Assembly (NCBI RefSeq): GCF_024585265.1
Contig: NZ_CP036533.1
Location: 1,807,001 to 1,871,000 of the forward strand
Direction: 5' to 3'
From: Bradyrhizobium sp. WBAH42
GTDB lineage: Bacteria > Pseudomonadota > Alphaproteobacteria > Rhizobiales > Xanthobacteraceae
DNA: 64,000 nucleotides
Shown here: positions 52,664 through 62,384 of the stretch, in pieces
Numbering within the stretch: the first letter of the stretch is position 1
How the letters are laid out: each line of letters starts with the position of its first letter
Notes under the pieces: generated by a model
What the model saw: only the letters and a program-made list of their open reading frames with translations
What the model was told of the DNA's origin: nothing
Databases searched by the model: none
Translations under genes and position numbers: made by a program

Positions 52664-52780
52664 TGAGCCGTCACCTGGGTTCGTGATGTCTACCGGGTCA
52701 GGGGCGCGACTGCGCCAGCGCGATTGCCGTCTCTGTCGCGCGATTGCTGCCGAGGCGCACATCCCAGTGCAAGGAAAGCC

Positions 52781-53692
52781 ATGGATCGATTGACCAGCCT
52801 CGAAGTGTTCAGCCGGGTGGTCGAGGCCGGCGGCTTCTCTGCCGCAGCCCGCAAGCTCAACATGTCGACCACCATGGTGAGCAATCACGTGCAGGCCCTG
52901 GAAGACCGGCTCGGGGTGCGGCTGCTTCACCGCACCACGCGCAAGGTCAATCTGACCGAGATCGGCAAGGCCTATTACGACCGCTGCGTCCAGATTCTCG
53001 CCGACATCGAACAGGCCGACGACATCGCAAGCGAATTGCAGTCGGTGCCGCGTGGCACGTTGCGCATTCACGTCGCCACGCACATGGTGCCGTTCGTCGC
53101 GCCGATTGCGGCGAAACTGCTGTCGACCTATCCGGAGCTCAAGATCGATCTGCGCATGGGCGAGGCCGAGGTCGACCTCATCGAGGAAGGCTATGACGTG
53201 GCCCTGCGCATGATACAGCCGCCGGATTCGAGCCTGATCGTGCGGAGCCTTGCCACCTGGCGTCACGTGCTGTGCTGCTCCCACGATTACATCGAGAAGC
53301 ACGGCCGGGTGCAGAAGCTCGACGAACTCGCCGCGCACAATTGTGGTCGGCACTTGAACTATCCGTTCGGCGACGAGTGGCGTTTCCTCGATCGCAAGGG
53401 CTCGCCGGCCTCGGTGCGCATCTCTGGCAGCTTCGTCACCAACAGCGGGGAAGCATTGCGGAAGGTCGCGCTGGAGGGCGCCGCAATCTGCCTGATGGCG
53501 GGGTTCCTCATTCAGGATGATCTCGAAGCCGGCCGCCTCGTGCGCCTGTTGCCGGAATATCGGACGGTCGAGCTCTCCATGAATGCGGTCTACCCGCATC
53601 GTCATCATCTATCGGCGAAGGTGAGGACCTTCATCGACCTGCTCGTGCATCACAGCGCCGAGCAGCAGAAGCTGATCAACCCGTATTCGTAA
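52781..53692 (+). CDS. LysR-family transcriptional regulator
   Basis: 303 residues. N-terminal winged HTH with FSRVVEAGGFSAAARKLNMSTTMVSNHVQALEDRLGVRLLHRTTRK, followed by a periplasmic-binding-like effector domain (PRGTLRIHVATHM, GYDVALRM). AAGGAAAG precedes the ATG. The divergent position next to the efflux pair marks it as their likely regulator. Confidence 0.93.
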   Translation: MDRLTSLEVFSRVVEAGGFSAAARKLNMSTTMVSNHVQALEDRLGVRLLHRTTRKVNLTEIGKAYYDRCVQILADIEQADDIASELQSVPRGTLRIHVATHMVPFVAPIAAKLLSTYPELKIDLRMGEAEVDLIEEGYDVALRMIQPPDSSLIVRSLATWRHVLCCSHDYIEKHGRVQKLDELAAHNCGRHLNYPFGDEWRFLDRKGSPASVRISGSFVTNSGEALRKVALEGAAICLMAGFLIQDDLEAGRLVRLLPEYRTVELSMNAVYPHRHHLSAKVRTFIDLLVHHSAEQQKLINPYS

Positions 53693-53707
53693 GCGATGGC
53701 GGCAGAG

Positions 53708-53746
53708 CCGTAGGGTGGGCAAAGGCGCGTTAGCGCCGTGCCCACC
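53708..53746. repeat. CGTAGGGTGGGCAAAG-family element, left half only
   Basis: Matches the left arm of the 49050 element through GTGCCCACC; the right arm is missing and a CGTCATTGCGAG element follows 7 bp later. Confidence 0.75.
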
Positions 53747-53753
53747 ATCTCTT

Positions 53754-53840
53754 CGTCATTGCGAGCGAAGCGAAGCAATCCAGAATCCCTCCGCGGAAAG
53801 ATTCTGGATTGCTTCGTCGCAAGCGCTCCTCGCAATGACG
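53754..53840. repeat. Inverted repeat element, CGTCATTGCGAG family (copy 3)
   Basis: CGTCATTGCGAGCGAAGCGA to ...CGCAATGACG, with AATCCAGAATC/GATTCTGGATT inside. It lies between the lysR and oxidoreductase genes. Confidence 0.85.
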
Positions 53841-53879
53841 AGAGGGCGAAGGGTAGGGCACGATTCCGGCAGCGCTGCG

Positions 53880-56800
53880 TCAACCGTAGGCCTGCATCCT
53901 TGCCGGCGGTGGTGTGTCAAGTTCAACGAGCTGCCGTTCGACCTCGGTCTTCACTTTCACGATCGCGACGTCCTTCACCGGCCCGTAGCCACGGATCTCC
54001 ATTGGGCCTTTGGCAATCGCCACGAGATTTGGCAGGCGCGCCGCGTCGAGCTCGCCCAGCATCCGCTCGATCAGGCCTTCATACCAGGCGATCAGTTCAC
54101 GCTCGGCGCGCCGTTCCGCGGCGTAGCCGAACGGATCGAACGGCGTTCCGCGCAACCCTTTCAGGCGCGCGAGCATGGCCAGAGGCACCTGGATCCACTG
54201 GCCGAAGGCGCGCTTGCGCGGCCGGCCCCGGGCGTCGCGCCGGGACGTCAGGAACGGCGGGGCGAGGTGATACTGGACGCTGAAGCCGTCCTCGAACTCG
54301 CGCTTCAATTCATCGAGAAAGCCACTTTGCATGTGCAGCCGCGCCACCTCGTACTCGTCCTTGTAGGCCATCAGCTTGAACAGCGCGCGCGCGACCGCAT
54401 CGGTCAGCGCCTCGCTGTTCAGCTTGGCCTCGACATTGCGCACCTTTGCGACCATCGCTCGGTAGTGCGCCGCGTAGGCTTCGTTCTGATAGGCCGTGAG
54501 GAACTCGATGCGCCGGGCAATGGTCGCATCGAGCGTCTCGGCCTTTGGCGCATCCTCCGCCTTCGGCAGAAAATCCGGATCGGCAGCGGCGATCCGGCCC
54601 CAGGCAAAGGCTTGCTTGTTGCGTTCGACCGCGACGCCGTTGAGCTCAATCGCCCGCAACAAAGCCTGCAGCGAAACAGGGACAAGACCGTGCTGCCAGG
54701 CAAAGCCCAGCATGATGATGTTGGCGTAGACGGAATCGCCAAGCAGGCGCTCGGCCAGTACGTTGGCATTGATCGTGTCGAGATTGTGCTCGCCGATGAC
54801 CTGATCGATTGCGCGCAGGCGGGCTGGCGCAGCGAGATCGGCGTCGCGGAAGCGGACCACGTCGCCGGTCGGCATTTCCGCGGTGTTGACTGCGGCACGG
54901 GTGCCGCGGCGATAGGTGCCTGAGGCCTTTGGCGAGGAGCTGACGACGAGATCGCAGCCGATCAGCGCATCGGCCGCGCCCTGGTCGATGCGGACCTGGT
55001 GCAGCGCCTCGGGGCTCGCGGCCAGGCGAATGTAGCTCAGCACAGGCCCGAATTTCTGCGCAAAGCCGGTGAAGTCGAGCACCGAAACGCCGCGGCGTTC
55101 CAGATGCGCGGCCATGCCGATCAGCGCGCCGACGGTGATCACGCCGGTGCCGCCGACGCCGGTCACCATGAGGTCGTAGGGCCGGTCGAGCGTTGCGGGC
55201 GCGGGCAGGGGAAGCGTTGCGGCGCGCTCGGTCGCATCGATCCGGCTCGCGCTCTTCTTGCGGCGCGTCGCGCCTTCGACCGTGACAAAGCTCGGGCAGA
55301 AGCCGTTGAGACAGGAAAAATCCTTGTTGCAGGCCGACAGATTGATCTGCCGCTTACGGCCGAACGGCGTCTCCTTCGGCTCGACGCTGAGGCAGTTGGA
55401 TTCGACCGAGCAGTCGCCGCAGCCTTCGCAGACGAGATCGTTGACGTAGGCGAACCGCTTGGGATCGGCCATCTGCCCGCGCTTGCGCCGGCGCCGCTTC
55501 TCGGTGGCGCAGGTCTGCTGGTAGATCAGGACCGAGACGCGGGGAATATTGCGCAGCTCGCGCTGCACGGCATCCATCTCCTCGCGCGGATGGATGGTGA
55601 CGCCGGCCGGCAGGTCGGACGGCGAGAACTGCGCGGGATTATCCGACACCAGGGCGATGCGCTCAACACCTTCGGCGCGGACGCTGTGGGCGATGGCATG
55701 GACGCTGACGGGCCCGTCGACCGGCTGGCCGCCGGTCATGGCGACCGCGTCGTTGAACAGGATCTTGTAGGTGATGTTGGCCTTGGCCGCGATCGCCTGG
55801 CGAATCGCCATCGAGCCGGAATGGTAGTAGGTGCCTTCGCCGAGATTCTGGAACACGTGCTTGTGCCCGGTGAATCGCGATGAAGCCGCCCAGTTCACGC
55901 CCTCGCCGCCCATCTGGATCAGCGAGGAGGTTTCGCGGTCCATCCAGCTCGCCATGAAATGACAGCCGATGCCGGCGAGCGCCTTCGATCCATCCGGCAC
56001 TTTGGTCGAGGTGTTGTGCGGACATCCCGAGCAGAAATAGGGCGTGCGTGTCGCGCCGCTGACATTGATCGTGCGCGCGGCCTCCGGCATCAAGGCGGCG
56101 GCGCGCGCGGCGAGATTGAGGCCCGGAAACATCGGATCGAGCCGGCGCGCGAGCACGTTCGCGAGCGCGCGGGGCGACAATTCGCCGATCCAGGAGATCA
56201 GCCGTGCGCCGGTTTCGTCGTGCTTGCCGACCATGCGCTCGGGCTTGCTGCCGGGATAGTCGTAGAAGTACTCCTTGAACTGGCTCTCGATGATGCCGCG
56301 CTTCTCCTCGACCACCAGGATCTCGCGCTTGCCCTTCACGAAATCCATGGCGTCGTGCAGCGCCAGCGGCCAGACCATGCCGACCTTGTAGACGTCGATG
56401 CCGATGCGGCGGCAGGCGGCTTCATCGAGGCCCATCAGCCGCAGCGCCTCCATCAAATCGAGATGCGCCTTGCCGGTCGTGACGATGCCGTAGGTGGCGC
56501 TGGGGATGTCGTAGATGTGACGATCGATCGGATTGGCCTTGGCGAAGGCGTAGACCGCGTGCTTCTTGGCTTCCAGCCGTTCCTCGATCTGCGGACCCGG
56601 CAGATCGGGCCAGCGATAATGCAGGCCGCCCGGCGGCGGCGTGAAGTCGGGCGTGCGGAAGAGGCGCGGCGGGCGCAGCGCGACGGAGGCGCCTGATTCC
56701 ACGATTTCTGAGATCGCCTTGAAGCCGACCCACATGCCGGAGAAGCGGCTCAGTGCGTAGCCATATTCGCCGAACGCCAGATATTCGTCGACGTCGGCCG

Positions 56801-57329
56801 GATGCAGCGTCGGCATGAACCAGCTCATGAAGGCGACGTCGGACTGATGCGGCATCGAGGAGGAGACGCAGCCATGGTCGTCGCCGGCGACCACCAGCAC
56901 GCCGCCGTGCGGCGAGGAGCCATAGGCGTTGCCGTGCTTGAGCGCATCGCCGGAACGATCGACGCCCGGGCCCTTGCCGTACCAGAGCCCGAACACGCCA
57001 TCGACCTCGCGGTCGGCTTGCGTCTCGACCTGCTGCGAGCCCAGCACCGCGGTTGCCGCGAGGTCCTCGTTCACGGCGGGGAGGAATTCGATGCGGTCGC
57101 GCTTGAGCTGCTGCTGGATGCGCCACAGTTCGAGATCAACGCCGCCGAGCGGCGAGCCGCGATAGCCGGAGATGAAGCCGGCGGTGTTGAGCCCGGCCGC
57201 ACGATCGCGTCGCGCCTGGTCGAGCGCGATACGGACGATGGCCTGCGTGCCCGTGAGGAAGACGCGGCCCTCCTCGCGCTCGTAGCGATCGGAGAGCTCG
57301 TACGTGTCGAGTGAGGAAATGGCGTCCAT
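53880..57329 (-). CDS. Indolepyruvate ferredoxin oxidoreductase, fused alpha-beta
   Basis: 1149 residues. The N-terminal pyrimidine half starts GTQAIVRIALDQARRDRAAGLNTAGFISGYRGSPLGG. CSGCPHNTST is followed by the ThDP-binding GIGCHFMASWMD segment. A Cys cluster begins at C634 (CEGCGDC...C) with more Cys in ACNKDFSCLNGFC. The gamma-type domain (TGVGGTGVITVGALIG) starts near residue 725. It oxidatively decarboxylates aryl-pyruvates to aryl-acetyl-CoA. The single-chain form is usual in Proteobacteria. Divergent from an Lrp/AsnC gene that probably controls it. Confidence 0.93.
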   Translation of the reverse strand: MDAISSLDTYELSDRYEREEGRVFLTGTQAIVRIALDQARRDRAAGLNTAGFISGYRGSPLGGVDLELWRIQQQLKRDRIEFLPAVNEDLAATAVLGSQQVETQADREVDGVFGLWYGKGPGVDRSGDALKHGNAYGSSPHGGVLVVAGDDHGCVSSSMPHQSDVAFMSWFMPTLHPADVDEYLAFGEYGYALSRFSGMWVGFKAISEIVESGASVALRPPRLFRTPDFTPPPGGLHYRWPDLPGPQIEERLEAKKHAVYAFAKANPIDRHIYDIPSATYGIVTTGKAHLDLMEALRLMGLDEAACRRIGIDVYKVGMVWPLALHDAMDFVKGKREILVVEEKRGIIESQFKEYFYDYPGSKPERMVGKHDETGARLISWIGELSPRALANVLARRLDPMFPGLNLAARAAALMPEAARTINVSGATRTPYFCSGCPHNTSTKVPDGSKALAGIGCHFMASWMDRETSSLIQMGGEGVNWAASSRFTGHKHVFQNLGEGTYYHSGSMAIRQAIAAKANITYKILFNDAVAMTGGQPVDGPVSVHAIAHSVRAEGVERIALVSDNPAQFSPSDLPAGVTIHPREEMDAVQRELRNIPRVSVLIYQQTCATEKRRRRKRGQMADPKRFAYVNDLVCEGCGDCSVESNCLSVEPKETPFGRKRQINLSACNKDFSCLNGFCPSFVTVEGATRRKKSASRIDATERAATLPLPAPATLDRPYDLMVTGVGGTGVITVGALIGMAAHLERRGVSVLDFTGFAQKFGPVLSYIRLAASPEALHQVRIDQGAADALIGCDLVVSSSPKASGTYRRGTRAAVNTAEMPTGDVVRFRDADLAAPARLRAIDQVIGEHNLDTINANVLAERLLGDSVYANIIMLGFAWQHGLVPVSLQALLRAIELNGVAVERNKQAFAWGRIAAADPDFLPKAEDAPKAETLDATIARRIEFLTAYQNEAYAAHYRAMVAKVRNVEAKLNSEALTDAVARALFKLMAYKDEYEVARLHMQSGFLDELKREFEDGFSVQYHLAPPFLTSRRDARGRPRKRAFGQWIQVPLAMLARLKGLRGTPFDPFGYAAERRAERELIAWYEGLIERMLGELDAARLPNLVAIAKGPMEIRGYGPVKDVAIVKVKTEVERQLVELDTPPPARMQAYG

Positions 57330-57385
57330 GGCGGACCTCGCGCGGCATCCTGCCCAGTGATGGAAGGTTATGCCCGAGGCGTTGG

Positions 57386-57398
57386 TAGGTCTTACCTA
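57386..57398. promoter_or_regulatory. Operator candidate in ior/lrp intergenic region
   Basis: TAGGT-CTT-ACCTA, a perfect short inverted repeat, in the AT-rich part between the divergent genes; TTGCA...TGCAA lies just beyond. Lrp-type sites are degenerate, so assignment is tentative. Confidence 0.4.
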
Positions 57399-57481
57399 TT
57401 TATCCCTTCTGTTGCAGAAATTCGGTAGGATTTTGCAAGTGGGCGTTCAATCTGGTAGATCTGCTCGAACTGGAGCCTCCC

Positions 57482-57937
57482 ATGATCGAAGAGCAGGACA
57501 GCCGCATTCTCGCCCATCTCCAGAGAGATGGCCGCGCCACCAACCAGCAACTCGCCGACGAGGTCGGCATGTCCACTTCCGCCTGCTGGCGGCGGGTGCG
57601 GGCGCTGGAGGAAAGCGGCGTCATCCAGGGCTATGCGGCGCTGGTGGCGCGCGAGCAGGCGGGCTTTGCGATGTCGGCCATCCTCCACGTCTCGCTGGAG
57701 CGGCACGATGCGAAGTTCGTCGACGAATTCGTGGCGAGGGTCACCAAGCGCCGCGAGGTGCTGGAGTGTTTTGCGACCACCGGGGACGCCGATTATCATT
57801 TGCGCGTCGTCGTCCAGGACATGGCGGCCTATAACCGCTTCCTCGACGAGTTCATGTTCCGCATCCCCGGCATCCGCTACGTCCGCAGCAACGTCGTGCT
57901 GAAGGAGATCAAGACCAGCGTGGCGCTGCCGTTTTGA
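57482..57937 (+). CDS. Lrp/AsnC-family transcriptional regulator
   Basis: 151 residues. N-terminal HTH (IEEQDSRILAHLQRDGRATNQQLADEVGMSTSACWRRVRALEESGVI) and the C-terminal RAM domain (FVARVTKRREVLECFATTGDADYHLRVVV, GIRYVRSNVVLKEIK). Probably senses an amino acid, plausibly an aromatic one given the divergent oxidoreductase. Confidence 0.94.
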   Translation: MIEEQDSRILAHLQRDGRATNQQLADEVGMSTSACWRRVRALEESGVIQGYAALVAREQAGFAMSAILHVSLERHDAKFVDEFVARVTKRREVLECFATTGDADYHLRVVVQDMAAYNRFLDEFMFRIPGIRYVRSNVVLKEIKTSVALPF

Positions 57938-57950
57938 GATGCGGAAAGTC

Positions 57951-58043
57951 CTGTGGGGTGGGCAAAGGCGCACTTGCGCCGTGCCCACGATCTCGCTCGA
58001 CCTTGCGAAGGTCGGTAGGCGCGCTTCGCTTTGCCCACCCCAG
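57951..58043. repeat. CGTAGGGTGGGCAAAG-family inverted repeat (copy 3)
   Basis: Ends CTGTGGGGTGGGCAAAG and CTTTGCCCACCCCAG; nested GTGCCCAC as in the 49050 copy. From 58044 to 58277 no further feature is recognised. Confidence 0.82.
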
Positions 58044-58277
58044 GGCACCGCGATATCAATCTCCCGTAAACCAACACAGGGCGGCAAATTGGTAAACGGA
58101 ACATGCCTTTCGTCGACGGTTCGGCCTCGCAGCGGTATTCCCGTCAGTTTTGTCGCGCTCGTTCGCAGCTCGTTCACTTTGATCGACGGTTTGCGCCGCG
58201 CAATAACGACCACTTAGGCGGTCGCCACCCATAAAGGCACCGGGAGAAATAGGCAGAAATGCCCGGGAGCTGAGATC

Positions 58278-61200
58278 GTGTCGACGACACTCGCGCGCAC
58301 CTTTGCGGCGTTGAGCGCCATCAATGAAGCGATTCTCTACGCGAGATCGCCGGAGGAGCTGTACCAGAAGGTCTGCGATGCCGGGTTTTCGAGCGGGGAC
58401 TTTCTGGCCGTTGCCGTGTTCCTGGTCGAGCCGGACGGCCGAAGGTTGTGCTTCGCGGCCGGCTGTGGCGATGACATTGCGCGGCTCCGCTCGATCGTGA
58501 TCACGACGGAAACCGGCACGCCCGAAGGATCCGGCGTCGGCGGCGAGGCGTTTCGCCATCAGAAGCTGTGCGTCAGCAACGATTATCTGAACGATCCGCG
58601 CTCGCTGGCCTGGCGCGAGGGCGCCGCCCAGGCCCACATCGGTGCGGCCGCGGCGCTGCCGCTGCTCTGCAACGGCAAGAGTGTCGGCGTGTTGTATGTG
58701 ACGCGGAGCGAGCCCAACTCGCTGAACGAGCAGATGGTGTCGCTGTTCGAGCGCATGTCGGCGAACATTTCCTACGCGCTGGACAATTTCGCGCGTGAGA
58801 CCGCGCGGCAGGCCAGTGAACGGGCGACACGGCGGCTCAACCGCATGTTCGGCGCCATCAGCGCCACCAACGAAGCCATCCTGCACGCCAAGACCGAGCA
58901 GGAGCTGTATCAACTGGTATGCGACGCCTCGGTCCACAGCGGCAAGTCGCTGGCGACCATCGTGCTGCTTCGCGAGCCGGATTCGCACTGGATGAAGCCC
59001 GTCGCCGCCACCGGCCAGAACCTCGAGCTGGTCACCCAGGCGCGCTATTCGGTCGATCCGGAGAATCCCTACGGCAAGGGCATCTCGGGCGAGGTATTCC
59101 GGACGCAGAAGGCCATCGTCGAGGACGATCTCGCCAGCCGCACCAGGGGCACGCCGTGGGAGCAGGCCAACGTCAACACCGGCGTCGCCGCCTGCGTCGT
59201 CGCGCCGTTGATCAGGCACGGCGAGAGCGTCGGCGTGCTGCTGTTCTTCATCAGCCGCTCCTGGGCCAAGGACGAGGAGATCGTCGCGCTGATGCTGCGC
59301 ATGGCCGAGAACGTCTCGTTCGCGATCGAGAATTTCGGCCGCGAGGCCGAGAAAGCCCGCATCGCCGCAGAAGAAGAGTGCCTGGCGCGCATGTATGCGG
59401 CGCTCAGCGCCACCAACGAGGCGATCCTGCGGGCGCGGTCGCGGGCCGAGCTGTTCGATCTCGTCTGCGAGGCGACCGCCAAGGGGGCCAAGTTCACCTT
59501 GGCCACCATCGCGCTGGTCGACCATCGCACCGGGCTGCTGCGCGTCGCCGCCTGCTATGGCCCGAACGCCGATGAGGTTCGCGAGTTCACGTTCTCCACC
59601 TCCGACCAGGTGCCCGAAGGGCGCGGCCTGACCGGCACCGCGTTTCGCACGCGCCAGCCCGCCGTCAGCAACGACGTGCTCGCCGACGACCGTATCGCGC
59701 CCTGGCACGCCAGCGCCCGCCGTACCGGCATCGCATCCTCGGCGGCATTGCCGCTGCTCAACGGCGACCGGGTCGAGGGCATCTTTCTGTTCAACTCCCC
59801 GGAGCGCGGCACCTTCACGCCGGAGCTCGTCGAGCTGCTGTGCAGGCTTCAGGCCAACGTCGCCTTCGCGCTCGAAAGCTTCGACCGCGCCGAAGAGAAG
59901 GCGCGGGCGGACAAGCAGCGCAATCGTCTCAGCGGCATGTTCGAGGCGCTGAGCGCAACCAACGAAGCCATCATGCGCGCCAAGACGCGCGAGGAGCTGT
60001 TCGAGGTGGCTTGCCAAGCGGCCGTGCTGGGCGACCTGTTCGCCGCGGCGACGATCGGCATCATCGACGAAGCAGGCGAGCTCGTCCGCGTCGTTGCGGT
60101 CAAGGGGCGCCTGCAGGAGCGCATAGCCGGACGGACCTCCGTCATTTCCGCCGACCATCCCGAGGGCCAGGGCATCATCGGCCTCTCGCTGCGCACGCGC
60201 CGGCCCAGCGTCATGAACGATTATCTGAGCGAGCCGCGGTCCGCCTATTGGCGCGCGAGGGCCATCGAGGACGGAACGCGGGCTGCGGCGTGCTTCCCGC
60301 TGCTGAGAGCGGGACGGGAACCGGTCGGCATTCTGCTCTTCCTCGCACCGGAAGAGAATACGTTCACGCCCGATCTGGTCGAGCTGCTCGGGCGCCTCGC
60401 GGAGAACGTCTCCTTCGCACTCGACAATTTCGAGCGCGCCGAGGAGAAGGCACGCACCGAAGCGCAGAAGGAGCGCCTCACCCGCATGTTCGCGGCCTTG
60501 AGCGCGACCAACGAGGCGATCATGCGCGCGAAGTCGCGTGCCGAGCTGTTCGACCTCGTCTGCCTTGCGGCATCGAACGGCGCCAAGTTCACCTCGACCA
60601 CGATTGCCCTGGCCAGGCCTGGTACCGACCTGCTCGAGATCGTCGCCGCCGCCGGTCCGTCGGCCGGCACCACGCGCAATGTCCGTCTCTCGATCGATCC
60701 CGAGCGGCCGGAGGGGCGCGGCATGAGCGGCACGGCGTTCCGCACGCGCCAGCCCTGCATCAGCAACGATTATCTCAACGACGACCGCGTCCGCGTCTTC
60801 CACCCCATTGTGCGCGGGGATGGCGCGCGGTCGGGCGCCGCGTTTCCGCTCGTCACGCACGATGAGGCCGTCGGCGTCATGATCTACATGTCGACCGAGC
60901 CGGCGACCTTCACGCCAGAATTCGTCGAGCTGTTGCAGCGTCTCGCCGACAACGTCTCCTTCGCGATGGAGAATTTCGATCGCACCGACGAGAAGAACAA
61001 GGCCGACGAGCGCATCGAATACCTCGCCTCGCACGACAGCCTGACCGACCTGCCGAACCGCGAGACCTTCAACGGGCTCTTGCGCGAGGCGATCGATGCG
61101 GCGCAGCGCCATGATCACCGCTTTGCGGTGCTGTTCATCGACCTCGACCGCTTCAAGGTCATCAACGATTCGCTCGGCCACGAGGCCGGCGACCTGCTCC

Positions 61201-62384
61201 TGCTCCAAGTCGCGAACCGCTTGCGCGGCAGCTTGCGGGCGAGCGACGTGGTCGCGCGCCTCGGCGGCGACGAGTTCGTGGTGATCCTCGACCAGTGCGG
61301 CGAGATCGACGACGTTCAGCGCATCGCGACTGAATTGCTCGCTGCGCTCGCCGAGCCCATGGAGCTCGCCGGCCACGAGTGCCACACCACGGCCTCGATC
61401 GGCATCGCGATGTATCCGGCCAACGGCTCCGATGCGCAGACGCTGACCAAGAACGCCGACATGGCGATGTACCTCGCCAAGGAGGACGGCAAGAACGGCT
61501 ATCGATTCTTCTCCAACGAGGTGAAGACGCAGTCGATCGAGCGGCTGTCGCTGGAGAGCGCGCTGCGCCGCGCGCTGGAACGCGAGCAGTTCTCGCTCAA
61601 CTACCAGCCCAAGGTGGACATGGCGACTGGTCAGATCACGGGTGTCGAGGCGCTGCTGCGCTGGACCCATCCCGAGCTCGGCAACGTCTCGCCCGCACAA
61701 TTCATTCCGCTCGCGGAGGAAACCGGGCTGATCGTGCCGATCGGCCGCTGGGTGCTGAAAGAGGCCTGCGCGCAAGCCATGGCCTGGCAGCGCCGCGGCC
61801 TGCTGCCGCTGTCGATGGCAGTCAACCTGTCGCCGCGGCAGTTTGCCGACGAGCATCTGTTGCAGGACGTCGACGAGGCGTTGGCGGCCTCCGGCATGTC
61901 GCCGGTGCTGCTCCAGCTCGAGGTCACCGAGAGCATGATGATGCGCAATGTCGGCCGCGCGCTCAAGGTGCTCGACTCCATCCAGAGCCGCGGCATCCGT
62001 CTCGCCATCGACGATTTCGGCACCGGCTATTCGTCGATGTCGCTGATGAAGCACTTCCCGATCGACACGATCAAGATTGACCGCTCCTTCGTGCGCGACC
62101 TGCCGCAGGATTCGGAGGATCAGGCGATCGCGCAGGCGATCATCAGCATGGGTAAGGCCCTCGGCATGACCGTCGTCGCCGAAGGCGTCGAGAATGCCGA
62201 GCAGGAGGCGTTCCTGCGCAGCCATGGCTGCGACGAGATGCAGGGCTTCCTGATCTCCAAGCCGCTGCCGGCGCGGCAGATGGCTGAGCTGCTGCGGCCG
62301 ATGGTGCTGCCCGTCGCGCCGCCGCTCCAGCCGGAAGCGGCCGATGAAGACGCAGCCTCAGGGCTGAAACGCGCTGTCGTCTGA
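58278..62384 (+). CDS. Diguanylate cyclase/phosphodiesterase with five tandem GAF units
   Basis: 1368 residues, GTG start, no TM segment or signal peptide. Five similar GAF-type units begin with the pattern F-x-A-L/I-S-A-x-N-E-A-I at about residues 9, 191, 373, 555 and 738. A GGDEF domain follows with RLGGDEFVV near 995, so the active-site loop is intact. The EAL domain has EALLRW near 1124, EVTESMMM, DDFGTGYSSMSLM and KIDRSFV, so it too looks catalytically complete. It should synthesise and/or degrade cyclic di-GMP in response to ligands of the GAF array. Confidence 0.94.
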   Translation: MSTTLARTFAALSAINEAILYARSPEELYQKVCDAGFSSGDFLAVAVFLVEPDGRRLCFAAGCGDDIARLRSIVITTETGTPEGSGVGGEAFRHQKLCVSNDYLNDPRSLAWREGAAQAHIGAAAALPLLCNGKSVGVLYVTRSEPNSLNEQMVSLFERMSANISYALDNFARETARQASERATRRLNRMFGAISATNEAILHAKTEQELYQLVCDASVHSGKSLATIVLLREPDSHWMKPVAATGQNLELVTQARYSVDPENPYGKGISGEVFRTQKAIVEDDLASRTRGTPWEQANVNTGVAACVVAPLIRHGESVGVLLFFISRSWAKDEEIVALMLRMAENVSFAIENFGREAEKARIAAEEECLARMYAALSATNEAILRARSRAELFDLVCEATAKGAKFTLATIALVDHRTGLLRVAACYGPNADEVREFTFSTSDQVPEGRGLTGTAFRTRQPAVSNDVLADDRIAPWHASARRTGIASSAALPLLNGDRVEGIFLFNSPERGTFTPELVELLCRLQANVAFALESFDRAEEKARADKQRNRLSGMFEALSATNEAIMRAKTREELFEVACQAAVLGDLFAAATIGIIDEAGELVRVVAVKGRLQERIAGRTSVISADHPEGQGIIGLSLRTRRPSVMNDYLSEPRSAYWRARAIEDGTRAAACFPLLRAGREPVGILLFLAPEENTFTPDLVELLGRLAENVSFALDNFERAEEKARTEAQKERLTRMFAALSATNEAIMRAKSRAELFDLVCLAASNGAKFTSTTIALARPGTDLLEIVAAAGPSAGTTRNVRLSIDPERPEGRGMSGTAFRTRQPCISNDYLNDDRVRVFHPIVRGDGARSGAAFPLVTHDEAVGVMIYMSTEPATFTPEFVELLQRLADNVSFAMENFDRTDEKNKADERIEYLASHDSLTDLPNRETFNGLLREAIDAAQRHDHRFAVLFIDLDRFKVINDSLGHEAGDLLLLQVANRLRGSLRASDVVARLGGDEFVVILDQCGEIDDVQRIATELLAALAEPMELAGHECHTTASIGIAMYPANGSDAQTLTKNADMAMYLAKEDGKNGYRFFSNEVKTQSIERLSLESALRRALEREQFSLNYQPKVDMATGQITGVEALLRWTHPELGNVSPAQFIPLAEETGLIVPIGRWVLKEACAQAMAWQRRGLLPLSMAVNLSPRQFADEHLLQDVDEALAASGMSPVLLQLEVTESMMMRNVGRALKVLDSIQSRGIRLAIDDFGTGYSSMSLMKHFPIDTIKIDRSFVRDLPQDSEDQAIAQAIISMGKALGMTVVAEGVENAEQEAFLRSHGCDEMQGFLISKPLPARQMAELLRPMVLPVAPPLQPEAADEDAASGLKRAVV

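Noticed and set aside
58090..58125. GGAAC...GGTT upstream of the GGDEF-EAL gene as an EcfG (general stress) promoter
   Set aside because: Spacing is 15 bp and the -10 is GGTT; as I recall the consensus needs 16-17 bp and CGTT.
58056..62225. 1389-codon open frame antisense to the GGDEF-EAL gene
   Set aside because: Low-complexity R/D/H/G-rich product typical of the complementary frame of a G+C-rich gene; the plus strand has clear GAF, GGDEF and EAL motifs.
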